This document shows positions 33,196-45,225 of a stretch of 64,000 bases of DNA, one piece after another. The stretch is from Apiotrichum sp. Y4204. Lineage: Eukaryota > Basidiomycota > Tremellomycetes > Trichosporonales > Trichosporonaceae. Location of the stretch: contig JAMYHL010000003.1 in assembly GCA_025531455.1 (NCBI GenBank), forward strand, positions 868,001 to 932,000. Direction: 5' to 3'. The notes beneath the pieces are model-generated. The model ran no database searches and had not been told where the DNA came from. It saw nothing but the letters and a program-made list of their open reading frames with translations. How positions within the stretch are numbered: position 1 is the first letter of the stretch; each line of letters begins with the position of its first letter. Both the position numbers and the translations under genes were made by a program.

Positions 33196-35325
33196 CGTTT
33201 GTCGTAACGGGGCAACGAGCAGGATCCTAGGATATGAAGCTCCAAGAGTCTGTCTGTCTGCAACTTGCAAAAGTTGCCGAGTGCAGCAGGTGGTGTCAAA
33301 AGTTATCACCTGCCTCGGCATAGTGCCTGGCATTGGTCGAGATTCTGGTGGTTAAGCTCCACGCTGAGCCAGATGGGCCAGTCGCGACTCGACCCGGTTG
33401 GCGACGCGATAGCGACGGGGGTAAATGCTTCACTGTAATGTGTGCTCTGTGAATCTGTGGTGGATATCCCCACCAGGCATTTCCCGGCGGCGGTCCGTGT
33501 CGAGACATCGAGAATCGCACGGATCCACTGTCCGCCCCGAGGCGGTGCAGTTGAATCATGAATGTGCATGTGCGTCCGGAATGACACAGAACAAGTCGAG
33601 GTCAAGCTCGAGACATGGCCAGACGGCAGACGGAGTGGGTCGCGTAGCGAGGTGAAAATGATGACGTCGGGTCCTCACATGCCCGCATATGCCCTCATTG
33701 AAAGCGGAATGCCGGCATACATCGGCAGCGGACGGCATGGGCGCGGACAGGCGGTGACAGGCCACGACATGCTCGTGGTGTACGGCTTGGCGGCTGTCGC
33801 GGATAAAAAGATCTGAAGGCGAAGAGGCGCCCCCAGGCGCTATGCACAAAAGTGCCATGCACACCGAAGACCGCGTCCAGTGGGTGCTCCCAGGTCCGTG
33901 ATCACAATCGCTATGCCAAGTTTGATAGGCCGCTGAAAGGTTCACGCTTTGCGGTGATGAAATGCAGCTCCGTGTCGTGTGCAGCCCTTCGAACCAGAGC
34001 CGCACGCAGCGTAATGGTCTGATCCATGGTCGATGAGTGGGACGCGCCGGACCCCGGGCAGCTTGTGAGAGACGATCGCCGGTCGACAGTGATCCGCGTG
34101 GGGTGATCCTGCGATCGGGGATTATTTCGCGGATCCCCCTTACGCGCCCCGGGGCTTCTGAACGGTCTGGACGTTTTGGACGTTCTGGGCCCGCGGATCA
34201 CGGTGATCGTCGGCGAAATAGATCATTAGTCGGTCTGCCGTGGATCCATGGATCCATGGCGTGATGGTAGTCTTCCGGTTTAGACGCGAGTTGCGACACA
34301 CTGGGCTCCACACGAGATACTCAATCAAGCTAGGATCACTGAGTGATTGCGAGGCTTCTAAGATCCTTCCAAGTCTACTCGGATGCTGTTGCGCCAAACA
34401 GGAGCTCCCGGGATGGATTTCGCGCCGTGTCATCATTGGCAGCTTCAACATCGGATACCGAGTGTCATATTTCACAGAATACAGAAGGCAGGGCGTACGA
34501 TGCGGCCATGAGTCTCGAGTGCGAGCTCGAAAGAAAGAACACGAACAGAGCCAGAAAGAAAGCGGAGAAGATGGATAAAACACAAGCTCGGCGGACACAC
34601 CCTGGCATCAACTCCCAGAGTTCAAGAGTACAAGAGTGCTGGTCGTAGATGCGTATGTGAATAAGTCCGTCTCCGCCCAAACCACTCATCCCTGACGATA
34701 GGCCGCACAGATATCAGACTGCAGATGACGCTAGTAGGCTGCTTGTGCGCTTGTGAATACACTGGCGATCCTCCGTCAGTCGTGGGCGCTACATTTCGCA
34801 TGGCGACGCCTTTGCCAGACAAACCGTACTGAGGGACCATGTCGAGATTGTACCAGGGGATCACGACCATGCCGGAGCCGTGGGTTGGGTCAATGGGTCC
34901 AGGTTAATGGGGTTGATCCTCGTCAGTCCAATGTCGCAAGCTAGGCCCAGAACATCTTCAACGTCCCGAGTCAGCTGTACGAGATCGTCCAAGTCCGAGT
35001 GCTGCCCGCCGGTCTATTCCCCCGCCCTGCACCTTCTCGCTGACGGCTTCGTTTGAGGCCGGTCTTCATGGTTGTGATTCGGCGGTTAGTCACCCGTCAG
35101 TGGGCCATCGTCTCTCGTCCAATCTCTCCTCATGCACGTCGCAATGGTTTCTCGTCCGCGAGATCAAGGTTCTCACTCGCCAGAGTGACAAGTGCCTCGG
35201 CGCTCGCGGCCCCTGTGGTCATGCAGGTGTGATCGCATAGCCTACGATCTGGTACATCCACGCCCTCTGGCCCCGTCGCCGTCGCCTACAGTAAAGTCTA
35301 CCAATACGATACGCGATGCGTCGGC

Positions 35326-35988
35326 TTAGAAGCGGAGCTTGGAGAAGAACCAGCGGTTGGCGCCCTTGGCGTAGCGCTCCTCGAAGGCCTTCTTGATGGC
35401 CTTCTTGGACTCCTCGCGCTGGGTGGGCTCCTTGAAGGTGTCGTTGGAGACCGAACCCTTGAGGCTCTCAAGCTCGAGAACGTAACGGGTCGGGAGGAGG
35501 TGGGAGTAGTTGACGACCTTGATGAAGGGCTTGACCTTGGAGCGCTTGGCGACCTTCTTCTTGCCCATCGACTTGGTCACCTTGAGGGGGTAACTGAAAT
35601 TAGCATCATGTGCAGTGTGCATGCGGGCTGGGAAGAGCGGACGGTGCGGAGGGATTTCTGTGATGACTCGGCGTCTGATCCAAGGTCGGCGCTGCTGTGG
35701 TGTGCTTGAGTCGTAGCGCCGCCTGCCTCAAGCAGTTGGGACCGCCAAGATCATCGTCCTCTCCTCTTCCCAGCTCCCCCTTATTCGCGCTCACTCACCG
35801 CTCAATGCCGGCAACAATGGCGTGGGGGTAGGGGCGCTCCTTGGTGCCCTCGTCACGCTGCTGGATGACAACGACCTTCTTGCCGGCCTGGCGACCAGCG
35901 AGGAGGACACCGACCTTGCCCGGCTTGACTGGGGGGTTAGAGGCGGCACGGCGCGCGGAGAGTCGTGGTGCTCACTAATCTTGACCAT
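35326..35988 (-). CDS. RPL27: 60S ribosomal protein eL27 (136 aa)
   Basis: Structural protein of the large ribosomal subunit. Exons on the minus strand: 35988-35976 (13 nt, encoding MVKI plus one base), 35928-35799, 35593-35326, with introns of 47 and 205 nt and matching phases. The product has exactly the length of eL27 (136 aa). It carries the N-terminal [20 protein letters not shown] (KOW-type start), the [15 protein letters not shown] junction across the second intron, [17 protein letters not shown], and the C-terminal [11 protein letters not shown] tiny first exon just after the start codon is common in fungal ribosomal-protein genes, as is a longer intron. Confidence 0.98.
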
Positions 35989-38740
35989 CGTGTCTTTTTT
36001 GGGGTCTGAGGTGGGGAGATAAAGGTTTCGAAAAACAGAGATTCGCAGAGGGAGGTTGGTGCAGAGGTGGTCGAAAGTGGGGAATAGGCGGAGGGTAGGG
36101 AATCACGCGATGAAAATTGGAGGAACGAGCGAGAGTCGAGAAACGAGCGAGATGATGCGTAGAGAGAGCGCGCTGTGTCAGCAAAACGTTCATCCAAGGT
36201 CCACAGGTCCAACGTCCACACGTCCAACATCTGCTCGTCCAAGTCCCAACTTGACGCCAGCAGCGATCCGCTACGCCGCGCCGACAGCGATAACGACGCC
36301 GTCTACACGACGAAGGGTCCCCGCTGACGCCGAGACCGACGTCTTCCCTCCGTCTTCCCTCTCGACACCATCTCGCCTTTCCTCCATCCTCCTCCGCCAA
36401 AATCCACAATCTCTCCTCCCTCTCTCTCGTTTCCGGTTCGTCGCGCGCGCGTTGTCTCGAGACTCACTTTTTGGGGAGGCCTGTACTGTCAGCACACTAC
36501 ACTATACGTTCTGCTCGCGATCGCAGTACTCACCGAGGCTGTGATGGGTCAGTAGACGGACGGAGTGAACGAATCTGGCGGCCACGGCCAGAAGCAGCCA
36601 GCCAGCCAGCGAGCGACCAGCGAGCACCAGCAGCCAGCCAGCGAGCCCAGCCAGTACAGCCAGGCCAGGGAAGCCCGGTCCACCCAGGACGGCCAGGACT
36701 CGTTCAGCACACGAGTCACCCACCTCTGCCACAGTGTGGCGGACTTGCAGTTTGAAGAATTTTGGTCCCGTTCGGATTGAAGTTTCTCACGGCGGCATTT
36801 CGGAGTTTTGGGTGCAAAAGAATCGTGTGGCACTGGGCACCATGCGCATGTCGAATTTGCGAATTTGAGGGTCGCACTTAGGCTAGCTAGCTAGCTTGAA
36901 GAACTACAACCGGTTATAGGCGTGCATATGTCTCGAAGTCAGAGGTGGAGGTCGCTCGAAGCTCGAAGGGCTCGCTACGTTGTGTTGTCCAAATCAACCT
37001 GACCCCCATGTCCTCAAGTCCTCAATCCTCGAGCTCGATCAACCCATAGTCGATAAATAATACAGTCGCGTCGCAGAGTCGCATCTTCCTCCCCAATCGA
37101 GTTGTTTCTGTTCAGAATCGGGTTCGAGTAGAGGCGAATACTAAGCAGTCATTGCGACAGAGGTGTGCCTTCCCCTGAACCAGCCTGAACAGGCCTCACG
37201 TAGCTAACAAGCCAACGCTGATAGCTCATACTCTGTATGTGCGGGACTTCCTGACCTCCTGACGCCATTATATGGACTGGGAAGCTGACAGGGAATGTCG
37301 TGACCAACGAGAAGGGGCGATGTATCCTCCTCTTGTAACAATGCTTCGCGCAGAGTACGGCCATCAGATGACCTGGCCTAGCGAAGTGATGAGCTGTCGA
37401 CCCCACTGCGAAGGAACCCAGACAAATTAAGCCCTCCACGGTGTCAGAGTTTATCGACCACTTGGCGTGTGTGGCGTGAAATGTGCCAGCAAATGCGCCG
37501 CATGCGCCGCAGCCTGTCCGAAGCATGCCACTTGCCGCCGGCATGGGCTGCTGTTGTGATTTGGAGCAGAGGCCGAGTTTGTTGGAGCGGCTAGCAAAGA
37601 CATGGCGTTCGATGTTACCATTCTCCAGCTGGGCGTCGGCGTACTCTGTCCCCATGTCCACCGTGCTATCTGTGGACCCGTAGATATGGACACAGTGCTC
37701 CCAGTCCATCGTCAGACCTGGCAGCGTTCACAGTTCAGCATCATCGTCTGTGTTTGTGTCAATGTGAATGGGGTGTCACGCAAGACAACGGATCATCACG
37801 AGTGGAACACTTGTTGTCACTGTCTGTTCCGTTCAGCAGCCCAGATCAATCCGTTTCATTCAGTGGCTTGGAGCCCCTTTGTACGACGCCTCATTCTTCA
37901 TTCTTCGTCCTCCACAATGTGAGATGAATAGTGTCTCCAGCTGGGGGAGGTTCTATTGGATAATTAGAATGGAGGAATTGAGTGTTTGACATGACCACGT
38001 GAGTGTTCTGGCAGAGTTGATGTGATAGAATGGGGTGGGCGGGGTGGGGGTGCATGGTGTGGGTGGTGCCACACAAACGTCACACTCTACTTGTCACAGA
38101 GTGGATTGGGATGATCGTCATGGATCACCTGCTCTCCACTACTGCTGCATGCACGCCATTCCGCTTGCGGACCACTTGACCAGGTGGAAGAGAGAGTCAA
38201 ACGACTCTTTATGTAGAACAAACACCAGCTGCTGCATGCTGCATCAGCATCCTTCAACACATTGCTTATCCCTCACCATCACCATCGCCACCGTCGCCAT
38301 CGCCACCTCCCCCCCGCACTCTCGGCCCGGCTCTCACGACTCACGACCCCACGACCCCACACATACCGCACACGTACCCCACACCCCCCTCAACCCCGCG
38401 ATCCGCTATCGGGTGGCGCCGCTGCCACCTCGAGCCGGACGCTTCTGTCTCCTGCTGCCCAGTCGTATTCTGTACTTCTATACTCTGCAGCGTCACTCGT
38501 CACTCCGCCACCGCATCTTTCCCCATCTCCACACTCATCTCTCTCCACCTCGACCCGGATCATCCAGCATATTGCATCGCCAACACACCAGCATCCCTAT
38601 CGCAGCGCCCGCACACAGGTCGTCCAGCCGATCGATCCACCACACTATCGTTGATTGTTATCGCGTCACCACCCCGCCTCTTATCTACCCTTCTCCCCCT
38701 TACCATGCCCGCTGCGGCCTAAACCCCATCCGCGGACCCG
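35989..38740. other. Intergenic between divergent eL27 and ATG13
   Basis: 2.75 kb. Around 36585-36665 there is an agccagcgagc-type imperfect repeat. The 500 bp before ATG13 are strongly C-rich (a leader-like pyrimidine tract) and include a minimal upstream ORF. One 187-codon minus-strand ORF (37149-37709) has an ATG, but no motif or composition supports it. Confidence 0.5.
38705..38722 (+). promoter_or_regulatory. Minimal upstream ORF before ATG13
   Basis: ATG-CCC-GCT-GCG-GCC-TAA encodes five residues and ends 18 nt before the ATG13 start codon. Its context (TTACC-ATG-C) is reasonable. If it lies in the transcript it could lower or tune ATG13 translation; that it is transcribed is inferred from its position. 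Confidence 0.4.
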
Positions 38741-41700
38741 ATGTCAGCGCCCAGCAGCCGGGCGCACGCCCCGCCGTTCACTGCGAGCCCGGGCAGTGCA
38801 AGCGCCGAGGACCGGCGCGTGCGCCAGACCCAGTCCCAGAGCCAGCCAGCCGGAGATCTCAGCAGCAGCTCGGCGGGGAGCTCGCAGATTGTGTCGGCGG
38901 GCGCGCAGCCGAGCCGCGCAGACCAGATTGTGTATCGCTTCTACCTCAAGACGGTGGGCGTGCTCGTCGACGCGCGCGTGAGCCATCTCCACAAGGGCGA
39001 GCGCAAGCAGGACCGATGGGTGAGTGCGTGCGATCGCGCTTACTGACGGCAGTTCAACCTCAGCATCCCGGATACCGAGGTGCACAAGGCCGATCTGAGC
39101 ATCTACCGTCTTGTAAGCGCATATCCGCCATTACCTCAGCTACCGGCCGGCGATGCCGCCAGCCGTAGCACGGTGCCCCCGCTCCTTATCGCGTTCATCC
39201 TCGACACAAACGACATTCCCGCAGGGCAGACCGTCAGTTGGAACCGGGACGGACAACGGCTGCCACTCGATCCGTGTCTCGTTCATCCGCCAGCGCCTGG
39301 AGCCCGCAGACCAGGCATTGTTTTGGAGCGATGGAGCTTCCGCGTGACGTAAGGTGGAGAAAGGAGTGAGCTGACAGAACAGCAATCTCGCCGACACACC
39401 CTCCGAGTCGGAGATGGCGCCACCGACAGCGTATCGCCTCGGCATTGTGCACTTCCGCGCGCTGTACGCGTTCATCCGCCTCCTGCCGGCCTACCGGCTC
39501 TTCCGGCGGCTGAGGCGATTGAACACAGGACTTCGGTTGGGCATCAAGCTGTGGGGGCCCGAGGGGTATCCTTCCACCGCGGAGGGTTTGGCAGAAGCAT
39601 GGGAGGTGATGGAGCGCGATCTGGTGGGCATCAACGTTCCGCTTGAACACATGATGCAGTCGGACGCGCCGCCGCCGGGCCAGCCGGTCGACGAGTACAC
39701 GTTCGCTCCGCTCGAGCTCTTTGGGAGCACGTACGAGCTCGGCGTCCAGTACCGCCCTAATGTGGATTTCGAGGTGGAGGACATGGAGAGCGTGCTGAGC
39801 GAGCGGTTTGTGGACATGGACGAGGACTGGTTTACCCCGACGGTCGCGCGGCATAGGCTGCAGTCTGAGCGGGCGGCCGCGGCGTCGGCAGGCGCATCTG
39901 CTGCAACGAGCCGCTCAGTGTCACGACAGACTGACACGCCGGGGTTGTCATATACCCCTCCGGTCGCCGGGTTCACGGGCACGCCGAGCACACGGCAGAT
40001 GGCGACTTCCTCGCGAGCCACTCTTGCGATTTCCACTGGCGCGGCTGGTTCTGCACCGAAGGAGCCCGGCTCGCTCGGCGCAGGCAAGTGGAATGCGCTG
40101 GCCGAGGGCCTTCCGTTCGCGTCTGCCTCGCAGATGGCATCAGGAGGCGAGAGCGGCTCACCGGTAGCTCCGTCCCCGACAGGTGCAACAGCGAATGCGA
40201 TCCCGTATCGCCGGTTGAGCGCACATTCCCTGCAGCCGTTCCGCTCCATCTCCGCCTCCCCTTCCACATCCGTTCTCCGCGGCCCGCCTGGCGCGGTCCC
40301 CTTCCCCGCCGTGGGCGCCACACGGCCTGCACCAACACCCCTCCCCGGATCTCTTCCCCGAACAAGCGAGTTCCTCTCCTCCTCTGGCCGCTCCTTTTCG
40401 CACGCGCAAATGGCCCACCTCATGCAGCACTCCCCGAGCACCAACTCTCCCATTGGTCTGCCAAGCGATTCGCCGCCGCTAAGCTTCACGAAGCAGGCGG
40501 TGCGGCAGCCCATGACTTATTCGACATCGTCTCCCTTTGTCCCATCTTCCCTTGACCGTGAGACATCACTCCCCGGCAGCCCCGGATTGCTCCCGAAGCG
40601 CTACTCTGCATCCTTTACCCAGCGGCGCCTCCCCTCGGGAAGCCCCGAGGCCGGTCTACCAGGCGCACTGCCAAGCAGCCTCCTCAGGCGGCAGAGCACC
40701 CAGAGCGGTTTACGGCACAGCGTTGACGAGCCCCGCGAACCACAGGGCCCAGAAGCGGACAACGAGGACGTACACGCCTTCCTCCGTGCGCTCGACTCAT
40801 GGACCCCGCCGGCGAGCATAGCGCCGCACACTTCCCCGCGTACGACGACCTCGGCACTCGCTGCAGCACAGGGCTCCACCACATCCTCCAATTCGGCAAG
40901 CGCACATCCCTCATCTCGCGTCTCCTCCGTTTCCTCCTCTGCACAACGCTCGGCATCGCTGAATCGTCAGCCGCTGACGCGCCAGCACGTTGATGACATG
41001 CTTAAGCGCATGATAGGAAGCTTCTCTGCGAACGACATGGGACAGTCCACCTCTCCGCGGGGAACGGGCATGGCGCGCGTCGGCTCCAACACCTCTGAAC
41101 GGAGCATCACCAGCGGACCAGGGCTGCTCTCTGCATCCCGCCCATCCCCGCCTCACGGGATCAGTCCCCGCTCCAACGCGTCCCCTCTTCCTGCCTCGGG
41201 ACTGCGGCACGGCTCGCTCCCACGCTCCGGTGCGCTGCCCTTCGCCGCACCTCCGCATCTGACCAGCACATCGACGGTCGGCGCGCGCTCCTTGCCAGTA
41301 ACGCACGACGAAGCCCCTGGGCCGCTGAGCCCCGTGTCACCGCCGAACGCCCTGTCGCCGCAGACAACAGGCGGAACGGAGCGCCGCCGCGGGCCCGTCC
41401 TCGTGCGCGGCGGCTTCGAGCCGAAGACGACCGCCTCGTCCCCCTCGTGCTCCCCAGTACGCGACTACCGCGAATACCGCGCCTTCCGCTCTGGCGTCTC
41501 GGCAGAGCGCGACTCACAGTCTCCGGAGGGATATGCGGCGGGGACAGCGATCCGGAGAGCGACCACCCTCGCGGGCCCCGCTCCGAGAGTTGGGCGGACG
41601 GCGCCGAGTTCACTGGGCGCCGACGTCGAGGAAGCTGCCGCAACGGGGTTCCCGTTCCCCCGCGGGCGCGCGTCAGAGGGAAGCACCTCCCCCACTGGTC

Positions 41701-41804
41701 CACTCCTCGCTGCGCGCAGCGCTGATCGCCGCCATGTCGAGGGGCTCATGGCGCGCCTTGCGCTCGCGGAGCAGCAGCGCGAGCAGGGCCCGTTTGGGCC
41801 GTAG
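38741..41804 (+). CDS. ATG13: Autophagy protein ATG13 (998 aa)
   Basis: Regulatory subunit of the Atg1 kinase complex that initiates autophagy and is a TORC1 target. Exons: 38741-39019, 39053-39348, 39383-41804, with 33- and 34-nt introns and correct phases. The N-terminal HORMA domain spans about residues 55-330. It contains DQIVYRFYLKTVGVLVDARV, PPLLIAFILDTNDI, the segment LERWSFRVTNLADT across intron 2, APPTAYRLGIVHFRALY, RLLPAYRLFRRL and FGSTYELGVQYRPNVDF, all in family order. The C-terminal two thirds are Ser/Pro/Thr-rich and disordered, as expected for the phosphorylated Atg1/Atg17-binding tail, with many SPxx sites. A 27-nt in-frame GT...AG stretch near 39115 looks too short to be an intron and was kept as coding. 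Confidence 0.95.
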
Positions 41805-42385
41805 TGATAGAGTAGAATGCATCGTGTAGGATGGTGGGGTGGGATGATGTGTCGAGGGGGAAGGAAGTAGGGACGGACCGCGGCGAGACGTCAACGCATT
41901 GGGTGACTTTGTCCTCATTTTTTACCTCTTCCTGTCCCGCATTTATCACATTCATAAATACTACTAGATCTCGTGTATGCCCATCTTGATTCAGACTCTT
42001 CGCTTCGGACCTTTGATCTTCTCCGGCTTGCGGACACGCCTGGCCCACCACCCTGATGGCACCTCCGATCAGGCCGGATCTCGGATGTGGGCAGGGACCG
42101 GCTAATTCTTATCTACTATCGTGTTTATCTCATGTGTATCCGCATGGAATTCATGGCCTACGGCACAGACCACGCGAGGCTCAAGTATGGTCTCAAGTAT
42201 GGTATGCATCTATCGGCCGTGCCGGTGTTTTTTGTAGTGTTGGGATCCGCTGCAGTGGTGGAGCACTATATAGACATGGTCATCTGGTACAAGTCCCGGT
42301 TGATGGGACGGATTGCGACGGAGAAAATGGAATGGAAAGGGGAGGGGAGGGAGGGGTTCTACTGCGCCAGAGGCGCTTTCGTCGC
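41805..42385. other. Convergent 3' intergenic spacer
   Basis: 581 bp between the ATG13 and phosphoglycerate dehydrogenase stop codons. No gene or repeat is recognised. Confidence 0.5.
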
Positions 42386-43895
42386 TTAGTACAACAGACG
42401 GGTGAGGATGTTTGCGCGGGTGTGGTTGATTGCCTCGTACAGGTCCTTGACCTCGGAGTGGGACACGCCCGAAATGTCGGCCATGAGGTACGCAATGTCG
42501 CCCTTGGAGTCGGAGAACTGCTTCTCAATGTTGTGGCCGCCGAGAATGGCGTTGATCGCGCGCAGGACACCGGGCTCGTTGCGATGCACGTGGCAGACGC
42601 GGATGTGGCGCACGTCGTCTGTGGTAATCGCACGCAGGTCGACTTCGGGAAAGTTGACCGCGCCAATCGACGTGCCGTAGTTGAGGTAGCGCTGGAGGGC
42701 GAGGGCGACCTCGGCGCCGATTGCGCGCTGCGCCTCCTCGGTCGAACCGCCAATGTGCGGCGTCATGATCAGGTTGGGCAGCTTGCGCAGGCGCGGGATA
42801 AACTCGCCGAGCGACTCGTTGAAGCCCGGGCCATTGCTTCCGGGCTCCTTCGGGAAGACATCGACACATGCACCGGCAATCTTGCCCGACTCCATGGCGT
42901 CCGCGAGCGCCGCCAGGTCGACGACCTTGCCGCGGGCGTTGTTGATGAAGAATGCGCCGTCCTTCATCGCCGCAAACTCCTTCTCGCCCATCATGCCGAT
43001 CGTGTCGGGGAGCTCGGGGACGTGGAGGGTGACATAGTCGGCGGCGCCGAGGAGGTCGTCGAGCGTCTCGACCTGGCGCGCCATGCCGAGGGGCATAATG
43101 GGCACAATGTCGTAGTAGATGACGTTCATGCCAAACGACTCGGCGAGGACGGAGAGCTGCGAGCCAATGTGGCCGTAACCGACGATACCAAGCGTCTTGC
43201 CGCGGATCTCCCAACAGTTCTTGGACACCTTGTTCCAGATACCGGCGCGCATTTCGCTGGCGCGGTCGATGATCTGGCGCGAGAGGGCGACAATCTCGCC
43301 GAGAACCAGCTCGGCGACGGAGCGCGAGTTGGAGAACGGCGAGTTGAAGACGGCAATGCCGTGCTTGGCAGCGTGCTCGAGGTCGACCTGGTTCGTGCCG
43401 ATGCAGAAGCAGCCAATGACAAGCAGCTGCGGGCACGCGTCGATCACCTTGGCGGTAATCTTGGTCTTGGAGCGAATACCGACGGCGTGGTAGCCGGGCA
43501 GCACCTCGAGGAGCTCCTGCTCCGAGAACGCCTTGGTGTGGCGGTCAACCTACGAGTCAGCACACTAGTCTCGGCGGTAGCAGTTCTCCACAGCTCACCT
43601 CGTAGCCGGCATTCTTGAGGAACTGGGCGGCGTCGGCAGAGACGTTCTCGAGGAGGAGAACGCGCATCTTGCCCGTACGCGGGGTCGCGCTGCCCTCCTC
43701 GTTCTCGTCGACGGGGAAGGCGGAGGGAAGGAACGCCTGCAGCTGGCGGGCGTTGCGCAAGCTGCCCATAAAGCTGCCGACGGGGGGCGAGGTTGCGTTA
43801 CGCGGCGAGGACGAGAGGGTCGCCTGCGGCGAGACGCTCACATACGACGACGCGGGCATTCCGCGCGGGTTGTGCGGAATCGGGATGCTGGTCAT
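42386..43895 (-). CDS. SER3: D-3-phosphoglycerate dehydrogenase (486 aa)
   Basis: Cytosolic NAD-dependent enzyme for the first step of serine synthesis (3-phosphoglycerate to 3-phosphohydroxypyruvate). Exons: 43895-43599 and 43549-42386, with one 49-nt phase-0 intron. A Ser/Pro-rich extension of about 75 residues precedes the substrate-binding domain start (MRVLLLENVSADAAQFL). The NAD-binding Rossmann motif GYGHIGSQ is at about 223. The catalytic Arg (NNARGKVVD), Glu (FPKEP) and His (MTPHIGGSTEEAQ) are all present. A C-terminal ACT domain (about 405-486, HRNEPGVLRAINAILG) should give serine feedback inhibition. Two-domain-plus-ACT length matches fungal Ser3/Ser33. Confidence 0.97.
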
Positions 43896-45225
43896 GTCAG
43901 TGGGGAACGGTGGGAGGTGAGAGGTGAGAGGTAGGTCAAGGATGTCGCTCGTGTCTCTATGTCTTTACTCGCTGCTCCACCGGTTCACCCGTCACGGCTA
44001 TTGCAGCGGGCCATCACACGATCCGGATCGTCGCGGATCGTCAGGGGTTTCTTGATCCGCCAGACTGCGATCTGCGCGATCCTCACGATCCGCAGATCAA
44101 CTGCCCGTCACAGCTAGCCGTTTCCTCACGTTTAATCCCCCCCCCCCCCCAATGTGCGATCATCACGCCAGACATTGCGCCCCGGCAAACTCGAAGAATG
44201 TCCGAGCGCGGAAGGCACATCGCGGCAGACAGTCACCACCGAGCACCGCGACAACCACGACCTCCATCTCACTCCTCGCTACTCACCTCGTGGGCGGCTC
44301 GCTGGCGGTGACGGAGAGCCGGCGCGACTTGATGGGCGTGGGCGTGCTCATGGTGGCTGGTGCGGGGTGGTGGTGGAAATGAAGTGGGAGATCGAGAAGT
44401 GTTGGGCTGATCAAGATCACGAGCCCGAAAGATCTCTTTGAGGGGGTGGTAATTCTTCATATCCGCTCTGCAAGCTCTGGACTACTGTGGCGCATTCGAG
44501 TCGGAAATCTGGCCTGCCTGGCCTGGCTGTGCCAAGCTCTGACGCGTTCTCCTGACTGCTGACTGGCCACTCGGGCCAACTGGCCACAAGCCAGCCAGCC
44601 AGTACCTGGTCCTATGCATATCTCTGCCTGCCTGGGCTGCTGCACAGCCTGCGTGTGCACACTGTTCGTGCTAGCGTGCTGTTCCGATAATCCTCATCTC
44701 ACTCGCCCTCTGACGTTGATTTCTGACGTGCTCAGAAAATTCTGATTCCGAAATGATTGATGATAATGCAGATTATGAAAGCTTATTCGATCCTGCCTAG
44801 AGTCGCGTGGAGTGACGCCATGCTTTGGAGCATGGAGCATGGAGCTTGAGAGTTCTGATCAATCGAGCCGCGAACCACTATGTGGTCGAGCGACAACACA
44901 GACACAGCCAGCCATCCCCAAGGCATCCTCATCGTGCCCATCGCACTGTCTGTCACTATTCGTAAAGCCACTAACAGCCACCGGTTCCACAGCTGATCCA
45001 TCGGTATCAGGAGTTAATGTCTTCTTATCTTCCACATCGCTTTTTCACAGACATTCGTCGCATTATGTGCCGCCTGGGCGGGAGTACTAAGGAATCTAAC
45101 TATGTGATGAGTTATTAACCCATGATGACTGATTGAAATTGATGACGGGTCCCGGGCACTGAGCACAAAGGCTCAGATTTCGCGTACCATGGTTCGGGAC
45201 CAGTACATTCCAGAACGTTGTTCTT
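43896..45225. other. Intergenic with GATC-dense patch and poly-C run
   Basis: 1.3 kb between the dehydrogenase start and the CHS7 stop codon. It contains eight GATC words within about 90 bp (44015-44100), then a run of 14 C at 44137-44150. No supported gene. Confidence 0.5.

Larger units (their letters stand above)
32249..35325. other. Intergenic, CAF120 leader and gene-poor DNA
   Basis: About 3.1 kb with no supported gene. Near CAF120 it holds a GAT trinucleotide repeat (32607-32646). At 33105-33195 there is an imperfect array of caacaggc-like units. Between about 34070 and 34260 there are ten GATC words in under 200 bp, including an atggatcc tandem. Open frames are short, overlapping and without family motifs. 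Confidence 0.5.

Noticed and set aside
37149..37709. 186-residue minus-strand protein
   Set aside because: It has an ATG start but no domain, no coherent composition and no intron extension; open frames of this size occur by chance in GC-rich DNA.
39115..39141. 27-nt intron in ATG13 (GTAAGC...CTCAG)
   Set aside because: Shorter than any supported intron here; reading through gives a continuous HORMA segment and the frame is kept either way.
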